This document shows positions 1 through 8,178 of a stretch of 64,000 bases of DNA, piece after piece. A program made the position numbers and the translations under genes. Source of the stretch: DASQFI01 sp035633215 (GTDB taxonomy: Bacteria > Acidobacteriota > Vicinamibacteria > Vicinamibacterales > SCN-69-37); contig DASQFI010000039.1 in the NCBI GenBank assembly GCA_035633215.1, forward strand, positions 62,001 to 126,000, read 5' to 3'. The notes beneath the pieces are model-generated. The model was not told where the DNA came from and searched no databases. It saw only the letters and a list, made by a program, of their open reading frames with translations. Each line of letters opens with the position of its first letter. Within the stretch, counting starts at the first letter, position 1.

Positions 1-402
1 GCCCACGACCTGGCCGCCCACCGCGAGCGGGACGCCGCCTTCGAGCGGCATGAAGCCGTCGATCGGGAGCAGGGCGGTGCGGCCCTTGGTGACTTCCTCC
101 TCGAGCAAGCGCGTTTCCTGCTGGAAGAAGACCGCCGTGCGCGCTTTGCGCACCGCGATGTCGATGGCGACGAGTTTCGTGCCGTCCATCCGCTGAAACA
201 GGATGAGCTGTCCGCCATCGTCGACGACGGCGATCGCGACGCTCCAGTTGTTCTTGCGGGCTTCGGCCTCGGCGGCCGCGGCGACTTTCCGTGCGGCGTC
301 GAGCGTCATCGTCCGGCGCGTCGGCAGTTGATCGGCGGCGCCGACCGCGCCGCACAGGGCGAGCACGAACACACTCGAGACGATCATCGCGCTGGGACTC
401 AT
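1..402 (-). CDS. GlcG/HbpS-family heme-binding-like protein (C-terminus cut by window edge)
   Basis: The reading frame starts at ATG 402 and runs off the left end of the window after 134 codons. A short hydrophobic signal peptide (MSPSAMIVSSVFVLALCGAV) is followed by a GlcG/HbpS (DUF336) domain. The typical VAIVDDGG-like turn is present (AIAVVDDGGQLILFQRMDG), and near the edge the family loop GGVPLAVGGQVVG. Proteins of this family are small, often secreted or periplasmic, and some bind heme; the actual ligand here is unknown. Only the last few residues should be missing, because the GGQ loop normally lies close to the C-terminus. The gene is divergent from the oxidoreductase at 497-1552. Confidence 0.85.
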   Translation of the reverse strand, partial: MSPSAMIVSSVFVLALCGAVGAADQLPTRRTMTLDAARKVAAAAEAEARKNNWSVAIAVVDDGGQLILFQRMDGTKLVAIDIAVRKARTAVFFQQETRLLEEEVTKGRTALLPIDGFMPLEGGVPLAVGGQVVG

Positions 403-475
403 GGCTTTCACTCCGGAGCGCGATGGTAATACCATCCGTCGCGTGACCGCAACGACACCGATCAAACAGGAAGCT

Positions 476-548
476 GCGCGCGAGCGGAGCGGGCCGATGG
501 GGTCCCCGCGAGCGAGCGCGCCAGGCGGGGTGCAGGGGGCCCCGCCGA
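476..548. repeat. GC-rich dispersed repeat, family A copy 1
   Basis: On the minus strand this stretch shows the core GCTCGCGGGGACCCC, a 5-base spacer, then CCCGCTCCGCTC. The same arrangement occurs at about 3145-3200 and, in degenerate form, at 6830-6905 and 24966-25095. It covers the first codons of the longest frame of the following oxidoreductase, so those codons are probably not translated. Confidence 0.6.
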
Positions 549-1552
549 TCAAGAAAGTTCGCTGGGGCGTGCTGGGCGTGGCCAGGATCGCGACCGCGCA
601 CGTCATTCCCGCGATGCAGGAGGGCGAGTGGTCGACGATCGCCGCCATCGCCTCACGCGACGCGGCGAAGGCGCGCGACGCGGCGGCGGCACTCGGCGTG
701 CCCAAGGCGTACGGATCGTACGAGGCGCTCCTGAACGATCCGGACATCGAAGCGATCTACAACCCGCTGCCGAATCACCTTCACCTGCCGTGGTCGATTC
801 GCGCGCTCGAGGCGGGTAAGCATGTCCTGTGCGAAAAACCGATCGGGTTGAACGCCGGCGAGGCGCGCGAGCTCCTGGCTGCCCGCGATCGCGCCGACAG
901 GCTGGTGCAGGAAGCCTTCATGGTCCACACGCATCCGCAATGGCTGCGCGCGCGAGAGATGGTGCGTCAGGGTCGGATCGGCGAGCTGCGCAGCATCGCC
1001 GGCTACTTCAGCTACTTCAACCGCGACGCGGCGAACATCCGCAACATCCCCGACTTCGGCGGCGGCGCGCTGATGGACATCGGCTGCTACCTGATCCACA
1101 CCTCGAGGATGATCTTCGAATCCGACCCGCGCCGCGTGATGGCGCTCATCGATCGCGACCCGGACATGAAGATCGACCGGATGACGTCCATCCTGATGGA
1201 GTTCGACCGCGGCCACTCGATCGGCACGTGCAGCACCCAGGTCGCTGCGTATCAGCGCATGCATCTCATCGGTACGGAGGGCCGGATTGAAATCGAAATC
1301 CCATTCAACGCGCCTGCCGATCGGCCGTGCAGGGTCTTCGTCGACGATGGGACTGACCTATCCGGCGCTGGAATCGAGACGATCGCGATCGATCAATGCA
1401 ACCAGTACACGATCCAGGGGGATTTGTTCTCACGGGCCGTCCGAGAAAACAGGCCCGCACCCTATCCACTCGAGGACACGATCGCGAACATGACCGTCAT
1501 GGAATCGGTGCTGCGATCAGCTGAAAAGGGCCGCGCAGAATCGGTCGACTGA
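497..1552 (+). CDS. Gfo/Idh/MocA-family NAD(P)-dependent oxidoreductase
   Basis: The protein has the N-terminal Rossmann strand-loop VRWGVLGVARIATAHV and the family's CEKP motif (VLCEKPIGLN), which carries the conserved lysine near the active site. The C-terminal alpha/beta domain follows (GGGALMDIGCYLIHTSR). These enzymes oxidise or reduce sugars, inositols or related polyols with a bound nicotinamide cofactor; the substrate cannot be told from sequence. The frame is open from 401, but that upstream part overlaps the divergent gene and a dispersed repeat, so I prefer ATG 497. GTG 530, just before the Rossmann strand, is also possible. Length is about 350 residues, normal for the family. No gene partner is visible. 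Confidence 0.88.
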   Translation: MGSPRASAPGGVQGAPPIKKVRWGVLGVARIATAHVIPAMQEGEWSTIAAIASRDAAKARDAAAALGVPKAYGSYEALLNDPDIEAIYNPLPNHLHLPWSIRALEAGKHVLCEKPIGLNAGEARELLAARDRADRLVQEAFMVHTHPQWLRAREMVRQGRIGELRSIAGYFSYFNRDAANIRNIPDFGGGALMDIGCYLIHTSRMIFESDPRRVMALIDRDPDMKIDRMTSILMEFDRGHSIGTCSTQVAAYQRMHLIGTEGRIEIEIPFNAPADRPCRVFVDDGTDLSGAGIETIAIDQCNQYTIQGDLFSRAVRENRPAPYPLEDTIANMTVMESVLRSAEKGRAESVD

Positions 1553-1560
1553 GAGGTTCT

Positions 1561-1600
1561 GGTTCCGGGGTGCGGAACCTCGGAACCCCGCCCCGGAACC
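1561..1600. repeat. Palindromic intergenic element (GGTTCCGGGG / CCCCGGAACC)
   Basis: A perfect 10-base inverted repeat (1561-1570 and 1591-1600) encloses a second, smaller one. It lies between the convergent stops of the oxidoreductase and the DUF1501 gene. It could act as a bidirectional terminator, but there is no T-run, so a REP-like element is equally likely. Confidence 0.5.
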
Positions 1601-1621
1601 TGGAAGCGAAGCCTGCCTCTC

Positions 1622-3106
1622 CTAGGCGAGTATTTCTCGTATGACCTTGCCGTGAACGTCAGTAAGCCTCATATCCCGCCCATTGAACCGGTACGTCAGG
1701 TTCTCGTACTCGAGCCCCAGCAGGTGGAGGATGGTCGCGTGAAGCTCGTAGACCGATTTCGGGTTCTCGGCCGCCGCGTAGCCGTACTGATCCGTTGACC
1801 CCACGCAAGTCCCGCCCTTGACGCCGCCACCGGCGAGCCAGACGGTGAAGCCCTTATTGTTGTGATCGCGGCCCGACATGCGCTCGCTGATCGGCAGCCG
1901 GCCGAATTCGCCGTGCCAGACGAGGAGCGTCGAGTCGAACATCCCGCGGCTCTTGAGATCCTTGATCAGGCCCGCCATCGGCAGATCGGTTTCGCCACAG
2001 TGAAGCGTGTGGTTTTCCTTGAGATTCCAGTGCGCGTCCCAGCTCGGCTCGAAGTTGCCGCCGCCCGAGAAAATCTGGACGTAGCGAACGCCGCGCTCGA
2101 TGAGGCGGCGCGCCATCAGCAGCTGCTTGCCGAAGTAATCGGTCGGCTTCTCGCCGACGCCGTACAGCTTCTTCGTGGCCTCGGTTTCCTTGCTGATGTC
2201 GATCGCGTCCGGCGCATGCGACTGCATGCGGAACGCCAGCTCGTACGAATGCACGCGTGCGGACAGCTCCGTGTCGAACGGATTCTGATCGATGTGCTTC
2301 TCGTTCAGCTCGTGCAGGAACTTCAGCCATTCGCGCTGCTGATCCGGCGTGCGATCGACGGGCGGCTTGAGATCGACGATCGGCGAGCCGGTGTCGCGAA
2401 TCTGCATCCCCTGGTACGCGGCCGGCAGAAAGCCATTGCTCCAGTTGGGCGGCCCGTTGATGGGGCCGCCGCGGTAGTCGGTGAAGACGATGAACCCCGG
2501 GAGGTTCTCGTTGACGCTGCCGAGCCCGTAGGTCATCCAGCTGCCGACGCTGGGATGCCCGGCCAGAATGCTGCCGGTGTTCATCTGGAACAGCGCCGGC
2601 CCGTGCGCCGGGCTGATGCCGTACATCGACCGGATGAACGCGATGTCATCGACGTGCTGCGCGATGTTCGGAAACAGCTCCGAGACGTCCATCCCGGATT
2701 GGCCGTACTTCCTGAAGCTGAACGGCGACGGCATCAAGCCGCCCGGGTTGCCCATGATCGTGCGGACCGGCCCGACGCCCTGCATCGGCTCGCCCTGCCA
2801 CTTCAGGAGGTCCGGCTTGGGGTCGAACGTGTCGATCTGGCTGACGCCGCCGTAGCAGAAGATCGAGATGACCGCCTTGGCTTTCGCGTCTTCGCGCATC
2901 GGCGGCTTTGGCGCGAGCGGATTCACGCCAGGCCGCGGGATCTGCGATGGCGTCTGGGCGTACAGCGATCCGCCGCGTCCCAGCAGATCCGCGAACGCGA
3001 GGCCGGCGAGGCCGCCGCCGAGCTTGCCGAGCAGATCGCGCCGCGAGTAGATCAGCTTCTCGAAGTGGCCGCACTCGGTGCCGTGGATGTGCCGATGGTT
3101 GCTCAT
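1622..3106 (-). CDS. DUF1501 family protein with Tat signal
   Basis: This 494-residue protein opens with a twin-arginine signal (SRRDLLGKLGGGLAGLAFADL), so it is probably exported folded. The rest is a DUF1501 domain, an alkaline-phosphatase/sulfatase-like fold, with typical segments such as HGPALFQMNTGSILAGHPSVG and GREFGRLP-like LVWHGEFGRLPISE. In Planctomycetes and Acidobacteria DUF1501 genes are usually paired with a cytochrome-c/DUF1549/DUF1553 gene, as here: the partner at 3247-5817 lies directly upstream on the same strand. The function of the pair has not been established; a role with surface polysaccharides is often assumed. The two genes are separated by a GC-rich repeat. Confidence 0.92.
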   Translation of the reverse strand: MSNHRHIHGTECGHFEKLIYSRRDLLGKLGGGLAGLAFADLLGRGGSLYAQTPSQIPRPGVNPLAPKPPMREDAKAKAVISIFCYGGVSQIDTFDPKPDLLKWQGEPMQGVGPVRTIMGNPGGLMPSPFSFRKYGQSGMDVSELFPNIAQHVDDIAFIRSMYGISPAHGPALFQMNTGSILAGHPSVGSWMTYGLGSVNENLPGFIVFTDYRGGPINGPPNWSNGFLPAAYQGMQIRDTGSPIVDLKPPVDRTPDQQREWLKFLHELNEKHIDQNPFDTELSARVHSYELAFRMQSHAPDAIDISKETEATKKLYGVGEKPTDYFGKQLLMARRLIERGVRYVQIFSGGGNFEPSWDAHWNLKENHTLHCGETDLPMAGLIKDLKSRGMFDSTLLVWHGEFGRLPISERMSGRDHNNKGFTVWLAGGGVKGGTCVGSTDQYGYAAAENPKSVYELHATILHLLGLEYENLTYRFNGRDMRLTDVHGKVIREILA

Positions 3107-3115
3107 TTTTTAACC

Positions 3116-3225
3116 GAGGGGCTTCGCCCCTGCGGGCTCCCCTACGGCGTCGCTCGCGGGGACCCCTGGAGGCCCCGCTCCGCTCCGCCGACTCGCTCGC
3201 TACCGCTCGCTCGTTTCATGAGTAC
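3116..3225. repeat. GC-rich dispersed repeat, family A copy 2
   Basis: Fills most of the gap between the PSD1 stop and the DUF1501 start. It begins with a small GGGGCTTCGCCCC hairpin, followed by GTCGCTCGCGGGGACCCC and GGCCCCGCTCCGCTCCG, then CGCTCGCT-type repeats. The core matches 476-548 in inverted orientation. Confidence 0.65.
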
Positions 3226-3246
3226 ACGTAGGGCCTCGGGGCCGCC

Positions 3247-5817
3247 CTAATATCGATACACGAACTCGTTGAGATTCAGGAGCGCGTGGCAGAAGTCCGC
3301 GAGTCCCGCCTTCTGTACGAACGCGATCGACTGCCGGCGCTCGAACGCATCCGGCGGCCGCGACAACGCGAGCCGGAACGCACGATCGACCTGCGTCGCC
3401 ACGTCATCGCCCACGTCCTTCTTCAGGCGCTCCGCGAAGATCCTGGCCTGCGTCAGCACCATGCCGTTGTTCATCAAGATCAACGCCTGGGGGGCGATCG
3501 TCGTCCGGTTGCGACGGTCGATCGGATTGACCAGATTCGGCTGATCGAACGTCTCGAACATCGGATAGCGGATGCTGCGCTTCAGGAAGACGTAGATGCT
3601 GCGCCGCCAGGTCGCCGGGTCGTCGTCGGGCTTGCCGCGCCAGGTCCGCCGCGAGCTTTCCTCGAACAGATCCGGATCGATGTACGGGAAGATCGACGGT
3701 CCGCCGAGGGTGCGATCGAGCGCGCCGCTCACGGTCATGATCTCGTCGCGAATCACCTCCGCTTCGAGCCGTTCACGCGGCGCGCGCCAGAACAGGCGAT
3801 TCTCGGGATCGATGTTGACGTTGGCCGGGACGTCCGTGCTCGCCATCTGATAGGCGCGAGACGTCAGCATGAGCTGGTGCATCTGCTTCAGGCTCCAGCC
3901 GCGATCGACGAACTCGAGCGCGAGCCAGTCCAGCAGCTCCGGATGCGACGGCCGCTCGCCCATCTTGCCGAAGTTGCTCGGGGTGCGGACGATCCCCTCG
4001 CCGAAGTGGTGCTGCCAGAGGCGATTGACCATCACGCGCGCGGTCAGGGGATTCTGTTTCCACGTCAGCCACTCGGCGAAACCGCGGCGGCGATAGCTCG
4101 ACTTCGCGTCCACGGGCGGCTCCGGGAACGTCCAGTCGGTCTCACTGGCGACCGACAGGACACCCGGCGTCATCGGTGATCCCGGCGAATCCGGACTGCC
4201 GCGATGCAGGAAATAGGTCGGCGCCGGCACGCGGCCGCGCTCGCCGATCGCCAGGGCCGTCGGCATCGGGCGCGGCTTCTGCTTGTCGAGCGCCGCAATC
4301 TGCGCCTTGATCTCGTCGTGCTTCGCCTTCACGTCCGGCGGCATCAGGACCACGATGTCGTTCTCGTTCACGAGCTTGCGCGTCGTGTCGGCCGGCGTCA
4401 CGGTTCGCTCGATCTGGATGACGGTGAGTTTCTGGCCCGTCGTGCGCTGGTCGGGCGGCGTCTTCCACGCGATCTGCATGTATTCGGGCAGCTTCGCGAT
4501 CTCGCGATCGACGATCATCTGGAGGTAAGGCGCTTCGATCTTCGTCTTTTCCTGGCGCAGCGGCCGCTGCAGGCCGTCGATGCGCTGGGTCTCCTTGCGA
4601 TTGGCGTCGGCCTCCGCCGCCGGCGCCAGCGGGTGGGCCACCTCGGTGGTCGGCGCAAAAATCGCCTGGATCCGGTAGTAGTCGTTCTGCGGGATCGGAT
4701 CGAACTTGTGGTTGTGGCAGCGCGCGCAGTTCACGGTCATGCCCATGAACGTCTGCGCCGAGGCCGCAACCAGATCGTCGAGCGCGTCCTGCCGCGTGCC
4801 GCCACCCGACGGGCCGAGCCGCAGGAAACCAGTCGCGATCATCGCTTCGTCGGTCACGGGCCTGTACTCGTCGCCCGCCAGCTGCTCTTTGATGAACTGG
4901 TCGTAGGGCTTGTCCTTGTTGAACGCGTCAATCAGATAATCGCGATAGCGATACATGTTCTGGCGATCGACGTCGAACTCGAAGCCTTCGGAGTCGGCGT
5001 ATCGGACGAGATCCATCCAGTGCCGCGCCCAGCGTTCGCCGTAGTGCGGCGACGCGAGGACCACATCGACGACTTTCGTCCACGCCTCCGGCGACGTGTC
5101 GTTGACGAACGCCTCGACCGCTTCCGGCGTCGGGGGCAGGCCGAGCAGGTCGAGATAGACGCGGCGGATCAGTGTGCGCCGATCGGCCATCGGCGACGGC
5201 TTCGCGCCTTTGGCTTCCATCGCCGACGCGAGAAACGCGTCGATCGGATTTGTGTCCCAGCCCGGGGTCTTCGGGGTCAGGACCGCCGCGCGCACCGCTG
5301 GTTTGAAGGCCCAGTACTGCCGCTCTTCGGGTTTGATCGGCCGCTCTTCGGCCTTGGCGAGCTCGGCGGCGTTCTTGGCGGCCCCGGCTGCCTCTTCGAC
5401 GCCCACGAGCGATCCGCCCGCTTCAATCCACGCGCGAAGCGTGTCGAGATCGGCCTCGGGAATCTTGCCCGTCGGCGGCATCTTCTTGTCGGCTTCGTAC
5501 GTCGCGTAGAGGTAGAGGCGGCTCTTGCCGGGATCGTGCGGGACGATGACCTTGCCGTTTGCGCCGCCGGCGGTGATCGACTCGTGCGTCCGCATGTCGA
5601 GGCCGGATCGTTTCGGCGCGCCGTGACACTCGAAGCAGTGCGTCTTCAGGACCTGGTAGGCCTGCTTCGCCAGGTTGTCCTGGCCGGCGGGCGCGAGCGC
5701 AAAAGCCTTGGGCGCCGAAGCCTCGGCGTAGGCGGCCGGCACGCTGCCACCGGCGCGCCATGCGATCGCGCCGGCAAGCAGACACGCCGCCAGCACAAAA
5801 CGCCGGCGGGGAACCAC
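3247..5817 (-). CDS. PSD1-type protein: cytochrome c domain + DUF1549 + DUF1553
   Basis: A signal-anchor (VPRRRFVLAACLLAGAIAW) precedes a planctomycete-type cytochrome c domain with a CxxCH heme site (HCFECHG), then DUF1549, which carries a second CxxCH (NCARCHNHKFDP), and C-terminal DUF1553 (TARVMVNRLWQHHFGEGIV). This is the standard architecture of the large partner of DUF1501 proteins, and the DUF1501 gene follows at 3106-1622. It should be a periplasmic or outer-surface heme protein. The frame is open to an ATG at 5955, but codons before 5817 cover a 16-base inverted repeat (5819-5924). I therefore place the start at GTG 5817, right before the signal peptide; the Shine-Dalgarno sequence there is weak. 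The resulting length is 856 residues. Confidence 0.88.
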   Translation of the reverse strand: MVPRRRFVLAACLLAGAIAWRAGGSVPAAYAEASAPKAFALAPAGQDNLAKQAYQVLKTHCFECHGAPKRSGLDMRTHESITAGGANGKVIVPHDPGKSRLYLYATYEADKKMPPTGKIPEADLDTLRAWIEAGGSLVGVEEAAGAAKNAAELAKAEERPIKPEERQYWAFKPAVRAAVLTPKTPGWDTNPIDAFLASAMEAKGAKPSPMADRRTLIRRVYLDLLGLPPTPEAVEAFVNDTSPEAWTKVVDVVLASPHYGERWARHWMDLVRYADSEGFEFDVDRQNMYRYRDYLIDAFNKDKPYDQFIKEQLAGDEYRPVTDEAMIATGFLRLGPSGGGTRQDALDDLVAASAQTFMGMTVNCARCHNHKFDPIPQNDYYRIQAIFAPTTEVAHPLAPAAEADANRKETQRIDGLQRPLRQEKTKIEAPYLQMIVDREIAKLPEYMQIAWKTPPDQRTTGQKLTVIQIERTVTPADTTRKLVNENDIVVLMPPDVKAKHDEIKAQIAALDKQKPRPMPTALAIGERGRVPAPTYFLHRGSPDSPGSPMTPGVLSVASETDWTFPEPPVDAKSSYRRRGFAEWLTWKQNPLTARVMVNRLWQHHFGEGIVRTPSNFGKMGERPSHPELLDWLALEFVDRGWSLKQMHQLMLTSRAYQMASTDVPANVNIDPENRLFWRAPRERLEAEVIRDEIMTVSGALDRTLGGPSIFPYIDPDLFEESSRRTWRGKPDDDPATWRRSIYVFLKRSIRYPMFETFDQPNLVNPIDRRNRTTIAPQALILMNNGMVLTQARIFAERLKKDVGDDVATQVDRAFRLALSRPPDAFERRQSIAFVQKAGLADFCHALLNLNEFVYRY

Positions 5818-5818
5818 A

Positions 5819-5924
5819 CGCGAGCCGTTCTCACGGACCTCTGGCGGGCAACTGGCTGGAATTCGGCCGACTGTCTCGCGATTCTCGCCGGTTTTGCACG
5901 ATGTGGACGTGAGAACGGCTCGCG
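5819..5924. repeat. 106-bp element bounded by perfect 16-bp inverted repeats
   Basis: CGCGAGCCGTTCTCAC at 5819-5834 is exactly complementary to GTGAGAACGGCTCGCG at 5909-5924. The 74 bases between carry no recognisable gene. It sits immediately upstream of the likely PSD1 start and could be a small non-autonomous mobile unit or a regulatory cruciform. Confidence 0.55.
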
Positions 5925-5977
5925 CGTTCTGGGACCCCGTATTCGGTAAGGTCATGTAGCTTCTATTGTAAGAGAAG

Positions 5978-6031
5978 AACCTCGGGGGTCATTTCCGCGG
6001 AAGAGCGCGGCAGGAAATGACCCCCGAGGTT
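5978..6031. repeat. Palindromic element, family B copy 1
   Basis: A perfect 19-base inverted repeat (arms 5978-5996 and 6013-6031, AACCTCGGGGGTCATTTCC and its complement) with a 16-base loop. It lies upstream of the PSD1 gene and three bases from the stop of the gene ending at 6034. It is almost identical, with three differences in 54 bases, to the copy at 15537-15590. Confidence 0.75.
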
Positions 6032-6033
6032 AT

Positions 6034-6792
6034 CTACCCATAAAAGCCGCTTCTACCGGCGGTCTGTTGCGGAACTGTCGATCCAAACCCGCCGGCATTG
6101 CTTCGGCGGAGTCCGAGCAGCGCGACCGCGACGTACCAGGCGCGCCGGAACTTCGACGGCCGCTGCACCTTCGCATCGTCTTCCACCTGCCCGCTCTCGA
6201 CGTCGATGACCTTCAGTCGGATGCCAGACTCCTGCCAGCGATAGAGGACGTGAGCGAGATCCGCGGCGGGCGTCAACGTGCTCTTTTGAATCACGATCAC
6301 TTCGCGGACGGCTTTGCTGCCCAGAAACGCGGCGGATGGAAAATCCTGCGGAAGGACGACCCAGCGATTGTCGTACCGGCCGGGTTCCCCCGCGCCGATT
6401 TGTTCGCCCCGTCGTGAATCGAGGAGAAACGCCGGATGGGCGTCCGGTTCGAGACCAATCTGGCTGAGCACTCCGGCGCCGGCGCCCAGCGCGCGCGTGA
6501 TCTGTTCGACGTCGATCACGGCGTTGGGACCGACCGTGCCATTGAAGAGCGGCACCGGACGAAATCCCCGGTCGGCGAGCGCGACCGCCATCCCGACGGC
6601 TTCCTGACCGGGCAGGTCCACGACGATCGCTGCCTGCGTCCAGGACTCAGGCAGTCCCGGAAACGTGATGGGCGGGATCTCTATCGGCGGGTCACCTGGC
6701 GACGGCAACATGGCGCCGACGAAGGCGACCGGTTTGGCCCACTCGGTCCACATCGCATTTTCCGGCGCCCAAATCGCGAAGCAATCTTCCAT
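6034..6792 (-). CDS. Hypothetical protein
   Basis: I do not recognise a family in this 252-residue protein. There is no signal peptide or clear membrane segment. The middle is alpha/beta in character (AAIVVDLPGQEAVGMAVALADRG, then PLFNGTVGPNAVIDVEQI), suggesting a soluble cytoplasmic protein, and a short hydrophobic stretch occurs near the end (WYVAVALLGLRRS). It follows the ATP-grasp and DUF350 genes (8984-6967) on the same strand after a 174-base gap that holds a GC-rich repeat, so co-transcription is possible but not shown. The stop lies within a palindromic repeat edge. A role linked to the ATP-grasp enzyme is only a guess from position. Confidence 0.65.
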   Translation of the reverse strand: MEDCFAIWAPENAMWTEWAKPVAFVGAMLPSPGDPPIEIPPITFPGLPESWTQAAIVVDLPGQEAVGMAVALADRGFRPVPLFNGTVGPNAVIDVEQITRALGAGAGVLSQIGLEPDAHPAFLLDSRRGEQIGAGEPGRYDNRWVVLPQDFPSAAFLGSKAVREVIVIQKSTLTPAADLAHVLYRWQESGIRLKVIDVESGQVEDDAKVQRPSKFRRAWYVAVALLGLRRSNAGGFGSTVPQQTAGRSGFYG

Positions 6793-6802
6793 CTTTAGCT
6801 GG

Positions 6803-6905
6803 GGGACTTCGTCCCCCAGACCCCCTTACACGCTCGCTTGCGGGGACCCCGACGCCCCGCGCCGCTCGCGTGGCTCACTCGCTTTCGCTCGCTCGCTCAT
6901 CGTCT
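6803..6905. repeat. GC-rich dispersed repeat, family A copy 3 (degenerate)
   Basis: Starts with the hairpin GGGGACTTCGTCCCC and continues with CGCTCGCTTGCGGGGACCCC and a CGCTCGC-rich tail, matching the 3116-3225 element in order and orientation but with more differences. The phrase TTTAGCTGGG occurs on both sides, at about 6793 and 6909. Confidence 0.55.
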
Positions 6906-6966
6906 TGCTTTAGCTGGGATTTTGTCCTCATTACCCGATTACCGATTGCCAGATTATCCGATGCTC

Positions 6967-8178
6967 TTACGCGGCCAGCACGGCGGCATCCTCGGCGCGC
7001 GCGTCGATGAGCGGACGATCCGCCAGCCGGCCGTACGCGCCGACGACGCGCTCGTCCACCGTGTAGACGCCCAGACACGGAAAGCGGTCGATTCCGGCAA
7101 TCCGGATCGGCACGACGTCGAACCGGCGCTGCGCGATCCAGTGGGCGGGCCACCAGGTCGCGTCGCGCGCGATCTTGCGCCACTCGGACGCATCGGTCAG
7201 CCCGTCGATGCCGACCCCTTCACCGACGCGTCCGAGCGCCGGTTTCAGGATCCAGTCGCGCGACGTGCGCCAGGGCGCTGCACGCGGCTCGCGAGTCTCC
7301 GGCAGCATCGCGCGCCAGGTGGGCAGCCTCGTCGCGAGGTCGTTCCAAACCAGCGGGAACCGCTTGGACTGCGTCAAGATCGCGGTCGCCGGATTGCTGA
7401 TGGGCGTCAGCGCCCCGGCACAGAGCTGTCGCCAGCCCGACGCGCGCGGCAATTGCGGCAACCACTCGGCCGGAAAGAACCTGACGACGAGATCGAGCGG
7501 ACCGCGCCACCACGCGGCCTCGAGCCGCGCCCGGCCGTCCTGCCACCGTAAGTGGCTCGGACTGGCCAGATGCGCGCGAATGCCGCGGGCTTCGAGCCGG
7601 CGGGCCACGAACAGCATCATTTGCTGGTCGTCGCTGTACGCCGTCGCGTGGACGAGCGCGACGACCGCGGCAGGCGGCGCGGCGGCAGCGATCGCCTCCA
7701 CATACGCGGCGGCCGGATCGCCGACCGGCTCCGCCCACGGATAGTGCGAGCCGATGATGCGGGGAAACCCGGACGCCTCGTTGAGTCCGCCCGGGACGTC
7801 GATGTTCCCTTCTGAAATCCGCCAGCCTTCGGACGTGAAGTGAAAATCGAACCGGATGATTCTCGCGGCGCCCGCCGGCGCGCGGCCAGGCGCCTGCCCG
7901 AGTGCGCGCCGAATCGCGCGCGGCAACCCGAGGCGGCCGTGCAGGTCCGGCCGCTCGACGAGCTCGGCTTCGGCGGCACGCGTCTCACGCGCGAGCGCCT
8001 CACCCAGCGCGACGACGTCCCGCCACGCCGCTTTCGTGAGCACGAGCGGATAGCGCGCGATCACACACGCGTCGCCGACCTGCGGATCCCATTTGTCACA
8101 CTCGAAGATCGCGCGGCGGCGGAATCGCACGAACTCCGCGTCGCCCAGCGGTTCGACGGCGACCCAGGGCGTCTTCAT
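6967..8178 (-). CDS. Glutathionylspermidine-synthase-like ATP-grasp protein
   Basis: This 403-residue protein resembles the C-terminal synthetase domain of glutathionylspermidine synthase. The pre-ATP-grasp and ATP-grasp signatures are visible: SQSKRFP-like TQSKRFPLVWNDL, then WILKPALGRVGEGVGIDG, which should bind ATP. Such enzymes join a carboxylate to an amine with ATP, but most homologues outside trypanosomes and Escherichia have unknown substrates. The ATG at 8178 overlaps the stop of the DUF350 gene (TAATG), so the two are translationally coupled. Pairing of GSPS-like genes with DUF350 membrane proteins is a known, unexplained association. The frame is open further upstream, but that part lies antisense-shifted over the DUF350 gene. 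Confidence 0.85.
   Translation of the reverse strand: MKTPWVAVEPLGDAEFVRFRRRAIFECDKWDPQVGDACVIARYPLVLTKAAWRDVVALGEALARETRAAEAELVERPDLHGRLGLPRAIRRALGQAPGRAPAGAARIIRFDFHFTSEGWRISEGNIDVPGGLNEASGFPRIIGSHYPWAEPVGDPAAAYVEAIAAAAPPAAVVALVHATAYSDDQQMMLFVARRLEARGIRAHLASPSHLRWQDGRARLEAAWWRGPLDLVVRFFPAEWLPQLPRASGWRQLCAGALTPISNPATAILTQSKRFPLVWNDLATRLPTWRAMLPETREPRAAPWRTSRDWILKPALGRVGEGVGIDGLTDASEWRKIARDATWWPAHWIAQRRFDVVPIRIAGIDRFPCLGVYTVDERVVGAYGRLADRPLIDARAEDAAVLAA

Noticed and set aside
5818..5955. ATG 5955 as the start of the PSD1 gene
   Set aside because: The 46 extra codons cover an inverted-repeat element and put polar, uncharacteristic sequence in front of a good signal peptide.
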